Below, one piece after another: positions 16,808 through 25,047 of a stretch of DNA of 37,943 nt. Location of the stretch: positions 1-37,943 of the forward strand of contig NZ_WWCL01000008.1 in assembly GCF_009857835.1 (NCBI RefSeq). Reading direction: 5' to 3'. Source of the DNA: Duganella fentianensis (GTDB taxonomy: Bacteria; Pseudomonadota; Gammaproteobacteria; Burkholderiales; Burkholderiaceae_D). Position 1 is the stretch's first letter. Each line of letters opens with the position of its first letter. Position numbers and translations under genes: made by a program. Below the pieces are notes generated by a model. It saw nothing but the letters and a program-made list of their open reading frames with translations, ran no database searches and had not been told where the DNA came from.

Positions 16808-16987
16808 GATTTCAGCAGCTTATCGCTGCTGCCGCATCTTCAAAGCTGCGAGTTGACGGATTTTCTTTCCGATGCTACGAGTTGACACAATTGCTTTCTT
16901 GGACGTGCCGGTAAATGTGTCACTTTCCGGCCGCGGTCAAGAGGGAAGCAAGCGTTGAAACCGGTGACACAATTGCTTTCCTCTACG
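16805..16987. repeat. 183-bp exact duplicate of 3181-3363
   Basis: Both copies run from the tnsA start codon to the transposon terminus without a difference that I could find by eye and lie in the same orientation 13.6 kb apart. The adjoining tnsA codons differ at roughly 9% of positions. Confidence 0.9.
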
Positions 16988-17875
16988 AAAACCAGCCAAG
17001 CATTCTCGCCCAATGCCGTCTAGTGATTCCGATTCGGTTTAGGCAACTGATTCCGGTTTGATACCAACAGAGCGAGAGTTATCAAGTGAATTGGGAATGA
17101 TGGTTTTTAAATCACAGGCGGACTATGTTCTCGCCATCTTGAAGGTTCTTGATGCCTATAACTGAGGGTGTGGGCAAGAAGGTTTTGAGTTTTTCCATGC
17201 GCTAATAGCAGCTTTCGATTCTCCACGTTTACCACAAATTTTCGCGCTGCTCTCCAGTGACCAATTGAATCTGAGTATTAGCATCGAAGCCGCCACCGGT
17301 TAGCATCGTGTCCCACCACCGTTTAGCATCCAGACCCCACCAGTGATTCGCATACTAAACCACCATTTGATGGGCCGGTAAGTAGAGTGTGCTAAGCCGT
17401 CGCTACAGAGGTGTACGTTGACAGGCGGCTTTCGCCCCAATGCAGACTCTCACCTAGATCGGAAAAACCAAATCTTTACGCTGCGGAGAGTGAATTCTTT
17501 AAAGAATCACTGCCTGTTACTTGTAAATTAAAGAATCAAGGAATAGTCCTTCGTTCAATAGGTGCAGCGAGTTGACTTGATAATTTGATACTCAACTTCG
17601 TACCTTACTCGGAGAATAATGCTACTCGGCTCAAGATAAGAATGACTCTCCGAGTTTATGATAATCCCCTCAATGTGGGTCACAACACCCAGTCCTCTAA
17701 CACAAGCTAATAGGCCGAGGTGCATGCTTCCTTACCATACTTTGTAATTGCCAAAGTCTCACGACGCTGCTTCACAAAATACATGGCCTGACCGATGATA
17801 GTTGCGCATCGCCCGCCCCACGCTTAAGGGAGTCCAATTTTTCCCTCGGGTTACGACACTGCTCGCCAGTGATCT
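16988..17875. other. gene-poor mosaic with IS-end-like sequence
   Basis: No open frame here has a start site, codon bias or family resemblance that I trust. The stretch near 17021-17062 holds two spaced copies of a TGATTCCGattcggTTT-type motif, and 17285-17353 holds three spaced repeats; both patterns are reminiscent of IS21-family termini. The remainder is A/T-richer than its neighbours. It separates the mini element from the metal-efflux operon and probably records successive insertions and deletions. Confidence 0.5.
17285..17353. repeat. three short imperfect direct repeats
   Basis: CGAAGCCGCCACCGGTTAGC, CGTGTCCCACCACCGTTTAG and CCAGACCCCACCAGTGATTC follow each other at a 22-24 base period, the first two ending in TTAGCAT. 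Multiple spaced repeats like these occur at the ends of IS21-family elements. No transposase remains nearby. Confidence 0.45.
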
Positions 17876-18268
17876 TCAGCCTAGCGGTGGCGGTGTCGTC
17901 GCAGTACTGCTGATGCCGGCTAGAGCAAGCTTGCAGTCATGAATATTGAAGAGGACATGGCTACCTTCTTTGACGCCGGTACCATTTGCCAACGGTACGA
18001 TAGCATGTCGTACTGTCGGCCCATGATAAAAGTATTTGCCCGCAATCGGGGAAAAATCAAACTGCACATAGGCGTAGTCATTATTCTTCGGTGCTGTGCC
18101 CATAGCCCTGCAGTCTAAGCCTGCGCTCCCGAATTGTGTATTGGCACCTCCGATCTGCTGCACTTCAGCTATGCGCCACCCTTGTTTATAAGAATGATCG
18201 ACGTCGTACGTCGTCGCGCAGCCTGTTACTACGAACCCTGCGAGTATTACTAAAACCTGTTTTTTCAT
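17876..18268 (-). CDS. small lipoprotein following the efflux operon
   Basis: A 130-residue lipoprotein: signal sequence MKKQVLVILAGFVVTGCATT with lipobox VTGC (Cys near residue 17). No known domain was recognised in the mature part, which has two Cys (LDCRAMG, IHDCKLA) that could form a disulfide. ATG 18268 has a GGAG site at correct distance; the frame to 18286 adds residues before the signal. It lies 41 bases after the outer-membrane channel gene in the same direction, so it is probably the last gene of the efflux operon. Its role is unknown; a periplasmic accessory is possible. Confidence 0.75.
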   Translation of the reverse strand: MKKQVLVILAGFVVTGCATTYDVDHSYKQGWRIAEVQQIGGANTQFGSAGLDCRAMGTAPKNNDYAYVQFDFSPIAGKYFYHGPTVRHAIVPLANGTGVKEGSHVLFNIHDCKLALAGISSTATTPPPLG

Positions 18269-18309
18269 TAAATTCTCCCTACACAAAGATAGGCCATCTC
18301 AGTTGGCTC

Positions 18310-19773
18310 TTATTGGGTGGCCAACAACTGCCCACCGCCAAGGGCCTGAAAGAGCGCCACCGTGTCTGCATAGCGTGCAGCCTGTGTCTGAATGAGCGTG
18401 ATAGCGGCTTGGTGATAGGCCTGCTGCGCAATTAAGACCGCAGGGTAAGCCACCATGCCCAACTCCCACTGCCGCCGGCTGATCATTAAGCTTTTTTTTG
18501 CCGCGCGTTCTGCTGCCGATGCGATCCTAGCTGCTTTCGCATCGGCCTCGAGTGCGCATAGAGTGTCAGCGACGTTCTGAAAGGCGGTAAGAACGACTCC
18601 CTGGTACTGAGCTGCTGCCTGATCGTATGCTGCCTCGGCAGCGCGCTGCTGATGCATCAAAGTGCCGCCCTTGTACAAGGGCTGAACAAGGTCCGCGCCG
18701 ATGCTCCAGAAGCCAGTGCCCGATTTAAACAGGGTCGATGGCGTCAATGCTGAACTTCCTAATGCCGCAGTCAGCGATATGTTCGGCAATCGGGCCGCCT
18801 TGGCGATACCGATTTGCGCACTAGCAGCATGCAGTTGTGCTTCCGCAGCGCGTATGTCGGGTCTCTGCTCGACCAAGTGTGCGGGCACGCTGAGCGGCAG
18901 GTCTTTCACCAGCCTCAGACTGTCAAAAGTCAGGTGCTGTAGCGACGTATCGCTCGGAAAACGGCCCGCTAGCACGGCCAGCAGATGATGCTGTTGTGCG
19001 ATCTGCTTTTCAAGCGGAGGAAGGGTCGCTTCCGTCTGCGCAAGGGCAGTTTCCTGTGCCGCCACTTCAGCCGCTCCTAGCTGCCCTAATTCATATTGCC
19101 GCTGCACCGCTGCAAGCTGCTGGCGTGCATCGTGAACCAATGCAATTGTGCTGTCCAGTTGTGCCTGAAGCGCAGCTGCGTTGATGGCCGCCACGACTAG
19201 GTTTGCGGTAAGCGTTAGCCTGGCTGCTTCATACTGAAAGCGTACAACCTCTTTCTCTGCATCGGTGGCTTCAACTTGGCGGCGCGTGGCACCGAATATA
19301 TCCGGTGCATAGCTAATACTGAGCTGGGCAGTGTGTAGCGTATAGAGCGATGCATTCGAACTCAACGGGCTAGCCAAGTTCCGGGCCACGGATTGACGTA
19401 CTGGAGTCACATGCAGATCAACGGCTGGTAAATAGCTTCCGCGCTGGGCGGCAGCATTTTCCTGCGCCACGCGCAATGCGGCTTCTGCGGCCTGCAGGTC
19501 CGGATTCTTGGTCTGTGCAGCAGCGACCAGTTCATTCAGCGCACTGGAACCGAATAACGTCCACCATTCCGTGGGTACGGCGTTGCCTTCATGAAGGTTT
19601 TGCTCGAAGTCACCATTTATCTGTGTCTGTCTAGAGTCGCCATTTTTCTGTGCAGTGACAAAGCTGCTCATCACAGCTGTGCTGGGGCGGACAAAGTCGG
19701 GGCCAACTGCACATCCTCCGCTGAGGCTAGCGACCAGCAGCATGCCAGTGATAGTGTATGGTCGGTTGATCAT
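18310..19773 (-). CDS. outer-membrane efflux lipoprotein (TolC/CusC/NodT family)
   Basis: A 487-residue outer-membrane factor of the NodT/CusC group. It begins with a lipoprotein signal (lipobox SGGC, Cys near residue 21) and the typical AVGPDFVRP. It has the two-fold repeated TolC layout of long coiled helices (for example EAALRVAQENAAAQRGSYLPAVDL near residue 91 and EAQLHAASAQIGIAKAARLPNISL near residue 305). Channel proteins of this kind connect RND pumps to the outside. The ATG overlaps the pump stop (ATGA), so the two are translationally coupled. Confidence 0.9.
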   Translation of the reverse strand: MINRPYTITGMLLVASLSGGCAVGPDFVRPSTAVMSSFVTAQKNGDSRQTQINGDFEQNLHEGNAVPTEWWTLFGSSALNELVAAAQTKNPDLQAAEAALRVAQENAAAQRGSYLPAVDLHVTPVRQSVARNLASPLSSNASLYTLHTAQLSISYAPDIFGATRRQVEATDAEKEVVRFQYEAARLTLTANLVVAAINAAALQAQLDSTIALVHDARQQLAAVQRQYELGQLGAAEVAAQETALAQTEATLPPLEKQIAQQHHLLAVLAGRFPSDTSLQHLTFDSLRLVKDLPLSVPAHLVEQRPDIRAAEAQLHAASAQIGIAKAARLPNISLTAALGSSALTPSTLFKSGTGFWSIGADLVQPLYKGGTLMHQQRAAEAAYDQAAAQYQGVVLTAFQNVADTLCALEADAKAARIASAAERAAKKSLMISRRQWELGMVAYPAVLIAQQAYHQAAITLIQTQAARYADTVALFQALGGGQLLATQ

Positions 19774-22700
19774 GCTATGTCTCCTTCTACTGCTTCCAGC
19801 GTTACTTTGCCATCTGGACGCTGCCGTTTTGCAAAATGATCTTCAATTAAGTAATACAGCGCGGGTAGTAATACCAGGGTCAGTACTGTTGCGGTAATCA
19901 GACCGCCGACAACCACCGTAGCCAATGGCCGCTGGACGTCACTGCCAAGCCCATGAGCAAGCGCTGCGGGAACCAGCCCCAGCGCCGCTACCGTTGCGGT
20001 GGTGAGCACTGGCCTTACCCGCTCGCGTGCACCATTGATGACGGCCATGCGCAGGTCGTCTGGGGCGATCAGCCGCCAGCGATTCAGATTGGCCAGCATG
20101 ACGACGGCGTTCAGTACCGAAACGCCAAAGAGTGCAATAAAACCGACCGCTGACGATACATTGAAAGTCATCCCCCGTAGTTCCAGCGCTACTAGACCTC
20201 CCAGCAATGACAGTGGCACCGCCAGCAGTATCAGCGCGGGTTGGCGCAGATTGCCGAATTCAGCAAAGAGCATCACGAACATCAGCGCCAGTACGGCGGG
20301 TACGATAACCGCCAGGCGCGCCTGAGCGCGCTGCTGGTTTTCAAATTGCCCGCCCCAAGTGATCTGGTAGCGAGTATGGTCATACGGAACTTCGCGCTCG
20401 ATACGTGACTGTGCTTCGGTCAGGAAGGACGACAGATCGCGGCCTCGCAGATTGGTGCGCACTGTCAGATGGCGGCGATTCATTTCGCGTGTGATGGTGG
20501 TCTCCCCCTCTGCCAGTCGAATGCGGGCCACTTGAGCCAGCGCCACGTGTGCTCCATTAGCGGCATTCAGTACCAGATCACCAATTGCCTGCGGGTTATT
20601 GCGCGTATTGCCGCTGAAGCGTGCCGCCACGTCATAGCTGCGATCATCCACATACACCTGCGTGACCGGGCTACCACCTATGCCGGTCTGTATCAATGCC
20701 ATGACGTCAGCCACATTAATACCAAGGCGGGCGGCAGCCGCACGATCCACATCTATGCGTACCTGCGGTAGCGGTGGTTCCTGATCGATGATGACATCCT
20801 CCGCGCCGGGTACCTTACGCAACAGCGCTTCAATCGCCGTAGCGAGTTTGCGCGTCTCATGGAAGTCTTGGCCGTACACCTTCACGACCAGATCGCTGTG
20901 GGCACCAGCCAGTTTATCGAGCACCCCGTCTATCATGGGCTGCGAGAAACCTACCTCGGTTCTCGGCAACTTGCGGAAACGTGCTGCCAACTTATCAATG
21001 AGATCTTGCTTGCTCATACCCGATGGCCAACCGCTATAGGGATGTAGCGTCACCGCACATTCGATGTGCGATGGGGTGAAGGGGTCAGTCCCTTCATCAT
21101 TACGCCCCAACTGGGTCACGACATGCGCCACTTGCGGTTCTTGCAAGGTGGCGGCGCGCAGCGCGTCCGCCATCTGTGTCGCCTTGGTCAGCGATATGCC
21201 GGGTGGCAAAGTCACCTGCAGCCAGATCGATCCCTCGTCTAACGTTGGCAGGAAATCGCGGCCGATGGATGAGCCCAGCAACAACACGGCGATCAGAGTC
21301 GCGCCGGCCATACCGAGTACCAAGCGCGCTTTGCCAACCAGCTGCTGCAATAGTCGCTCGTAGCGCGGCATCAGCCATTCCAGTACGGGATTGTGATAGA
21401 TCTTACGAGGCTTCTCAAACGCCCAGAACGCCAGACCGGGAATCAGCATCATGGTCATTAACAGGGCGCCCAATAGTGCAAAACCGACGGCAAATGCCAT
21501 GGGTGAAAACAGTTTGTATTCGATACGCTGGAAGGCGAACAGGGGCAGATAGGCGATCATGATGACCAGCATGCCGAAGAAGGTTGGCCGCATCACTTGC
21601 AAAGTGGCCTTCATTGCAGCCTTGCCAGACATCAGTCCCTCGGTCTGCTCTTCGCGCTTGCGCAGGATACTCTCCAGCACAAAAATGGCTCCGTCGACGA
21701 TGATGCCGAAGTCAATCGCGCCTAGCGACAGGAGATTGGCTGGGATCTTGAAATGATGCATCAGGATGAAAGCAATCATTAGCGAAACTGGAATCGTGAT
21801 CGCGGCAATCAAGGCTGCACGCGGGCTGCCCAGAAACAGTACCAATACCAAGGTGACTAGTACCACACCTTCGAGCAGCGTCTTGCCGACCGTATGGACA
21901 GTGGCATCGACGAGCACACTACGATCCATGTAAGGCACGACTTTGACGTCGTGGGGAAGCAAGTGATCATTCAAGTCCTTGACGGCGTCGTGCACGCCAT
22001 CAATGACGCGCGACGGATTTTCGTTTTTCAGCAGGAGCACGATGCCCGATACAGTGTCCGACACCTGATCCTTGCCCAGAACACCATGCCGCTCCTGCTG
22101 CCCCAGTGTGACATTGCCCAGGTCCTTGACCAGCACGGGAACGCCGTTCTTCTGCGCGACGACGATATTGCCCAAATCGTCAAGGTTATGAATCAGTCCC
22201 ACGCCGCGCACGACCAAGCCCTGTTCGCCGCGCGTGAGCACACTACCACCAGCATTGGCGTTATTTGCCGAGATGGCCTGAGTGATCTGCGAGAGCGACA
22301 GGTTGTACTTGGACAGTTTGGCAGGATCGAATTCCAGCAAGAACTGGGTGGTGATGCCACCAAAATTGGTCACATCGACGACACCAGCGACCTGCTTCAA
22401 GCGAGGTACGACTTTCCAGCGCTGGAGTTCGGAAAGTTCACGCAAGTCGCGTGTCTTCGATTCCAGCGTGTAGCGGTAGATTTCACCGATCGGCGAAGTC
22501 AGCGGATCAAGCGCGGGCTGAGCGCCATACGGCAGCGTTACGCTGGCAATACGCTCCTGCAGGCGCTGGCGCGACCAGTAGTCTTCGGCCCCATCCCGGA
22601 ACACCACTGTAATGAGCGAAAGGCCAAAAGTGGACTTCGAGCGCATCACATGCATGCCGGGCGTGCCCATGATTTCGCGTTCGAGCGGAATGGTAATTTG

Positions 22701-22889
22701 CTGTTCGACTTCCTCGGCCGCCAGGCCATTGACTTGCGTAACAACTTGCGAGGTGACGTCAGCAATATCCGGATAGGCCTCCAACGGCAACTGGGTCCAG
22801 CTATACGCGCCGTACAGCGCCACAAGCAGGAAAATCAGCGCAACGATGCCGCGCCGGTTGAAGCATAGAGTAACGAGACGTTCAATCAT
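19770..22889 (-). CDS. heavy-metal RND efflux pump (CzcA/CusA family)
   Basis: A 1,039-residue inner-membrane proton/metal antiporter that exports divalent cations from periplasm or cytoplasm. It has twelve expected membrane helices and two large periplasmic loops. The fourth membrane helix reads GAIDFGIIVDGAIFVLE near residue 400. The Asp-Asp-Glu arrangement is that of CzcA-type (Zn/Co/Cd) and related Ni/Co pumps and differs from the Cu/Ag CusA motif. The N-terminus MIERLVTLCFNRRGIVAL and QLPLEAYPDIADV are family signatures. The start ATG 22889 overlaps the adaptor gene by eight bases. Metal specificity within the divalent group cannot be read by eye. Confidence 0.92.
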   Translation of the reverse strand: MIERLVTLCFNRRGIVALIFLLVALYGAYSWTQLPLEAYPDIADVTSQVVTQVNGLAAEEVEQQITIPLEREIMGTPGMHVMRSKSTFGLSLITVVFRDGAEDYWSRQRLQERIASVTLPYGAQPALDPLTSPIGEIYRYTLESKTRDLRELSELQRWKVVPRLKQVAGVVDVTNFGGITTQFLLEFDPAKLSKYNLSLSQITQAISANNANAGGSVLTRGEQGLVVRGVGLIHNLDDLGNIVVAQKNGVPVLVKDLGNVTLGQQERHGVLGKDQVSDTVSGIVLLLKNENPSRVIDGVHDAVKDLNDHLLPHDVKVVPYMDRSVLVDATVHTVGKTLLEGVVLVTLVLVLFLGSPRAALIAAITIPVSLMIAFILMHHFKIPANLLSLGAIDFGIIVDGAIFVLESILRKREEQTEGLMSGKAAMKATLQVMRPTFFGMLVIMIAYLPLFAFQRIEYKLFSPMAFAVGFALLGALLMTMMLIPGLAFWAFEKPRKIYHNPVLEWLMPRYERLLQQLVGKARLVLGMAGATLIAVLLLGSSIGRDFLPTLDEGSIWLQVTLPPGISLTKATQMADALRAATLQEPQVAHVVTQLGRNDEGTDPFTPSHIECAVTLHPYSGWPSGMSKQDLIDKLAARFRKLPRTEVGFSQPMIDGVLDKLAGAHSDLVVKVYGQDFHETRKLATAIEALLRKVPGAEDVIIDQEPPLPQVRIDVDRAAAARLGINVADVMALIQTGIGGSPVTQVYVDDRSYDVAARFSGNTRNNPQAIGDLVLNAANGAHVALAQVARIRLAEGETTITREMNRRHLTVRTNLRGRDLSSFLTEAQSRIEREVPYDHTRYQITWGGQFENQQRAQARLAVIVPAVLALMFVMLFAEFGNLRQPALILLAVPLSLLGGLVALELRGMTFNVSSAVGFIALFGVSVLNAVVMLANLNRWRLIAPDDLRMAVINGARERVRPVLTTATVAALGLVPAALAHGLGSDVQRPLATVVVGGLITATVLTLVLLPALYYLIEDHFAKRQRPDGKVTLEAVEGDIA

Positions 22890-24027
22890 TGAGCAGCACT
22901 CCATCCTTGGTAACGATACGATCACCAGCTTTCAGACCGGACAGTACCTCTACCTGCTCACCGACTTGAGCGCCTAGCTGCAGTGTCCGGGGAGTAAAAT
23001 GCCACGGTTTGGTTTCGACAAACGCTCGGCTAGAAAAGCCACTCTGGATGACTGCTGTCATGGGTATCAGAATGCCTGTATGCGCGCGAGCGAACAGTGT
23101 CGCCTCGCCAAACATGCCGGGTTTAAGATGGCCATCGCGGTTATCAAAGGGGATGCGCACTTTGACCGTGCGCGTGTCAGCATCCAGTATCTCGCCAACA
23201 AAACGTACCTGACCACTCTGCTGTGTGGGATAGGCATCGAGTTTGATGCTTGCCTGTTGTCCTACGAACAGTTGGGCAAGATCTTTTTCCTGCGCATTGG
23301 CACTGATATAGACTTTAGAAATATCGGCCACCGTCATCAGGGGCGCATTGGCATCATTCCAGTAGCCCCCCGCAGCAGCAAACAGCTCAATCACGCGGCC
23401 AGGCATAGCGGCGCGGACTGCAAGATGTCCGCCTACCAATGCGCCGGCAGTCTTGGCACCGGTTTGTGCCAGGCGCGCATTGGCACGTGCAGCCTCACTG
23501 CTGGCCTGTTCAAAGTCGTTTTGTGCTTGCTCTAGTTCCCGCTGGGCGGCTAGTTCGGACTTGTCTAGAGCTCGCTGGCGCTCTAGGCTGCGCTTCGCCA
23601 ATTGCAGTGCTGCCTGCGCTTTGGCGGCGTCGGCGTTGGCTAAGGCGAAATCCGGCGAATCGAGCGTGAACAGGACGTCGCCAACTTTGACTTCATCGCC
23701 GAGTTGTTTCATGAGGCTAACAATGCGACCAGCCATGGGCGTTAAGACTTTGCTCACACGTGCCGGATCAGCTTCGACAACAGCGGGTAACGTCAACGGT
23801 GTGGCGATAGATTGGTCGGCGAGTACTGCAACGGCCAGTGTGCGGCGCAGTGGAGAGTTTTCAGGAATGCGTAGCAGCTCGCCTTCGTGGATCAGCGCAC
23901 TAGCCGCCTCTGTATTCGCTGGTATAGCCTGGGCACGCAAGCTTGGTAGGTTCCAAGTGATGAAGCCAAACGCCCCCAAGCCAAGAAGGCTGATGATGAG
24001 ATTTTTGCGCGTCAATATTCTATTCAT
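22882..24027 (-). CDS. RND periplasmic adaptor (CzcB-like membrane fusion protein)
   Basis: A 381-residue adaptor anchored by an N-terminal hydrophobic segment (residues about 10-30). It contains the split lipoyl/biotinyl-like halves (PAVVEADPARVSKVLTPMAGRIVSL and HLAVRAAMPGRVIEL) around an alpha hairpin (AALQLAKRSLERQRAL and following). Beta-barrel and membrane-proximal domains follow. It connects the pump to the outer-membrane channel. No histidine-rich metal-binding N-terminus as in some CzcB proteins is present. ATG 24027 has an AGGAG site six bases upstream, and the frame to 24096 is unlikely to be used. It is the first clear gene of the efflux operon. Confidence 0.9.
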   Translation of the reverse strand: MNRILTRKNLIISLLGLGAFGFITWNLPSLRAQAIPANTEAASALIHEGELLRIPENSPLRRTLAVAVLADQSIATPLTLPAVVEADPARVSKVLTPMAGRIVSLMKQLGDEVKVGDVLFTLDSPDFALANADAAKAQAALQLAKRSLERQRALDKSELAAQRELEQAQNDFEQASSEAARANARLAQTGAKTAGALVGGHLAVRAAMPGRVIELFAAAGGYWNDANAPLMTVADISKVYISANAQEKDLAQLFVGQQASIKLDAYPTQQSGQVRFVGEILDADTRTVKVRIPFDNRDGHLKPGMFGEATLFARAHTGILIPMTAVIQSGFSSRAFVETKPWHFTPRTLQLGAQVGEQVEVLSGLKAGDRIVTKDGVLLND

Positions 24028-24239
24028 AAGGTACTCCTGAATGAACCGCCTTTCATTAGGCGGCAGATGACCACGGCGACCCAGCTGGAGGCACACGAGG
24101 CGATTAATGATGTAGATAGTGGGTGCGCTGCGAATTGCTGCACCGGCGCTGGCTGGGCTGAGTAGTGGCTAGAATGCCGGACCAGAGGCGTTGTGACGGC
24201 CGCAGCGCACGGAATATGGAGATTCAGGTTCCATGGCAT
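24024..24239 (-). CDS. possible small ORF leading the efflux operon
   Basis: A 71-codon frame whose stop overlaps the adaptor ATG (ATGA), the same coupling seen through the rest of the operon. It has a hydrophobic stretch near residues 44-60 (SLIASCASSWVAVVICRLM) but no recognised domain. A second ATG at 24234 in another frame would give only 21 residues and has a better-placed GGAA site. So either a small protein, a leader peptide, or nothing is made here. Metal-efflux operons often start with a small periplasmic gene such as czcI, but no similarity to CzcI was seen. Confidence 0.35.
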   Translation of the reverse strand: MPWNLNLHIPCAAAVTTPLVRHSSHYSAQPAPVQQFAAHPLSTSLIASCASSWVAVVICRLMKGGSFRSTL

Positions 24240-24363
24240 TTTCCTTGCGGGTGAGTGACGTGGCAGGATAATAGCGAAATTTGCTGCACTGCATCCTGAA
24301 TTCTTCTTCAGAGAAAGAGTACGCGCTGCACTGATATACTTGTGACGTTGTTAAAGGTGCCAC
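24240..24363. promoter_or_regulatory. divergent promoter region of efflux operon and its regulators
   Basis: The 124 bases separate divergent transcripts. They contain a direct repeat GCTGCACTG at 24283-24291 and 24325-24333 and an inverted repeat CTGAA-N6-TTCAG at 24296-24311. These are plausible binding sites for the adjacent OmpR-type regulator. TATACT near 24335 could be the -10 box of the regulator gene. Confidence 0.5.
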
Positions 24364-25047
24364 ATGCATATATTGGTAGTTGAAGATGATCAGAAGGCCG
24401 CGCGCCTGCTAGCACGCGGACTCGAGGAAGAGGGCTTCCGCGTTACCCTTGCTCACACGGCCAATCAGGCTAATGGATTGCTGGCAGATGAGCCAGATGC
24501 GATCATTCTCGATTGGATGCTACCCGATCAGGATGGAATTGAACTATGCGCAGCGTGGCGCCAGCGTGGCCAGATGCTGCCCATCCTGATGCTGACGGCG
24601 CGCGATGCGGTCGCCGACCGTATTACGGGACTGAATACAGGTGCTGACGATTATCTAACCAAGCCATTTGTGTTCGAGGAACTGCTGGCACGAGTGCGGG
24701 CACTATTGCGTCGCTCAGATCGTGCCCATCCACCATTGCTGCAAGTGGCGGACCTGACGCTCGATCCGCATACCCATGCTGTCCATCGAGCTGGAACGGC
24801 ACTAGTTCTCACGCCTAAGGAATACGCGATACTTGATTTGCTGGTACGGCATTGTGGCCATGTGGTCAGCCGCCAGCTGCTCGCGCAGCAGGTCTGGCAT
24901 GCAGACCTGATAGCGATCGATAATCTAATAGACGTACATGTCAAAAATTTGCGGAGAAAGATCGATGCAGAAAGACCAATGAGTCTGATCAGAACTGTGC
25001 GTGGACACGGCTTCTGTCTCGCCCCACCAGAGCAGCATAATGCTTAG
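24364..25047 (+). CDS. OmpR-family heavy-metal response regulator (CzcR/CopR-like)
   Basis: A 227-residue two-domain regulator. The receiver (residues 1-118) has EDD at 7-9, ILDWMLPDQDG with the phospho-acceptor Asp near 51, LTARD and DDYLTKPF. The winged-helix effector domain (about 130-222) contains LTPKEYAILDLLVRH, IDVHVKNLRRKID and IRTVRGHGF. The gene is divergent from the efflux operon and overlaps the next gene by eight bases. It most likely turns on the pump when its kinase senses metal in the periplasm. Its codon use and the short, low-GC-looking spacers match the efflux operon, so regulator and pump probably arrived together. Confidence 0.9.
   Translation: MHILVVEDDQKAARLLARGLEEEGFRVTLAHTANQANGLLADEPDAIILDWMLPDQDGIELCAAWRQRGQMLPILMLTARDAVADRITGLNTGADDYLTKPFVFEELLARVRALLRRSDRAHPPLLQVADLTLDPHTHAVHRAGTALVLTPKEYAILDLLVRHCGHVVSRQLLAQQVWHADLIAIDNLIDVHVKNLRRKIDAERPMSLIRTVRGHGFCLAPPEQHNA

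Larger units (their letters stand above)
16265..16987. mobile_element. 723-bp internally deleted Tn7-like element
   Basis: Both ends match: CGTAGTGGAAAGC going in at 16265 and, on the other strand, CGTAGAGGAAAGC going in at 16987. The right 183 bp are identical to the end of the tnsABC element at 3181-3363. The left end carries four boxes ending in TGTCA (about 16271-16290, 16298-16314, 16374-16392, 16403-16420). Between them lie only the first codons of tnsA and a TniQ/TnsD-like tail. The element lacks tnsB and tnsC, so it could move only if served in trans. No convincing target duplication was seen (CCAGC lies directly left, and again four bases beyond the right end). Confidence 0.75.

Noticed and set aside
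16260..16997. 5-bp target duplication CCAGC around the mini Tn7-like element
   Set aside because: On the right it begins four bases beyond the terminus defined by the other copy, so the match is probably chance.
17700..17860. Remnant of a Phd/YefM-type antitoxin on the minus strand (MYFVKQRRETLAITKYGKEA)
   Set aside because: Only about 20 residues are suggestive, there is no start codon with a ribosome site, and similarity was judged by eye only.
21894..22868. 324-codon open frame opposite the RND pump
   Set aside because: His- and Arg-rich composition typical of an antisense shadow; the pump frame has clear motifs across the same region.
24169..24369. 66-codon frame upstream of the efflux operon
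   Set aside because: Its start lies beyond the divergent regulator start and it overlaps the shared promoter region; only a 21-codon inner part has a ribosome site.
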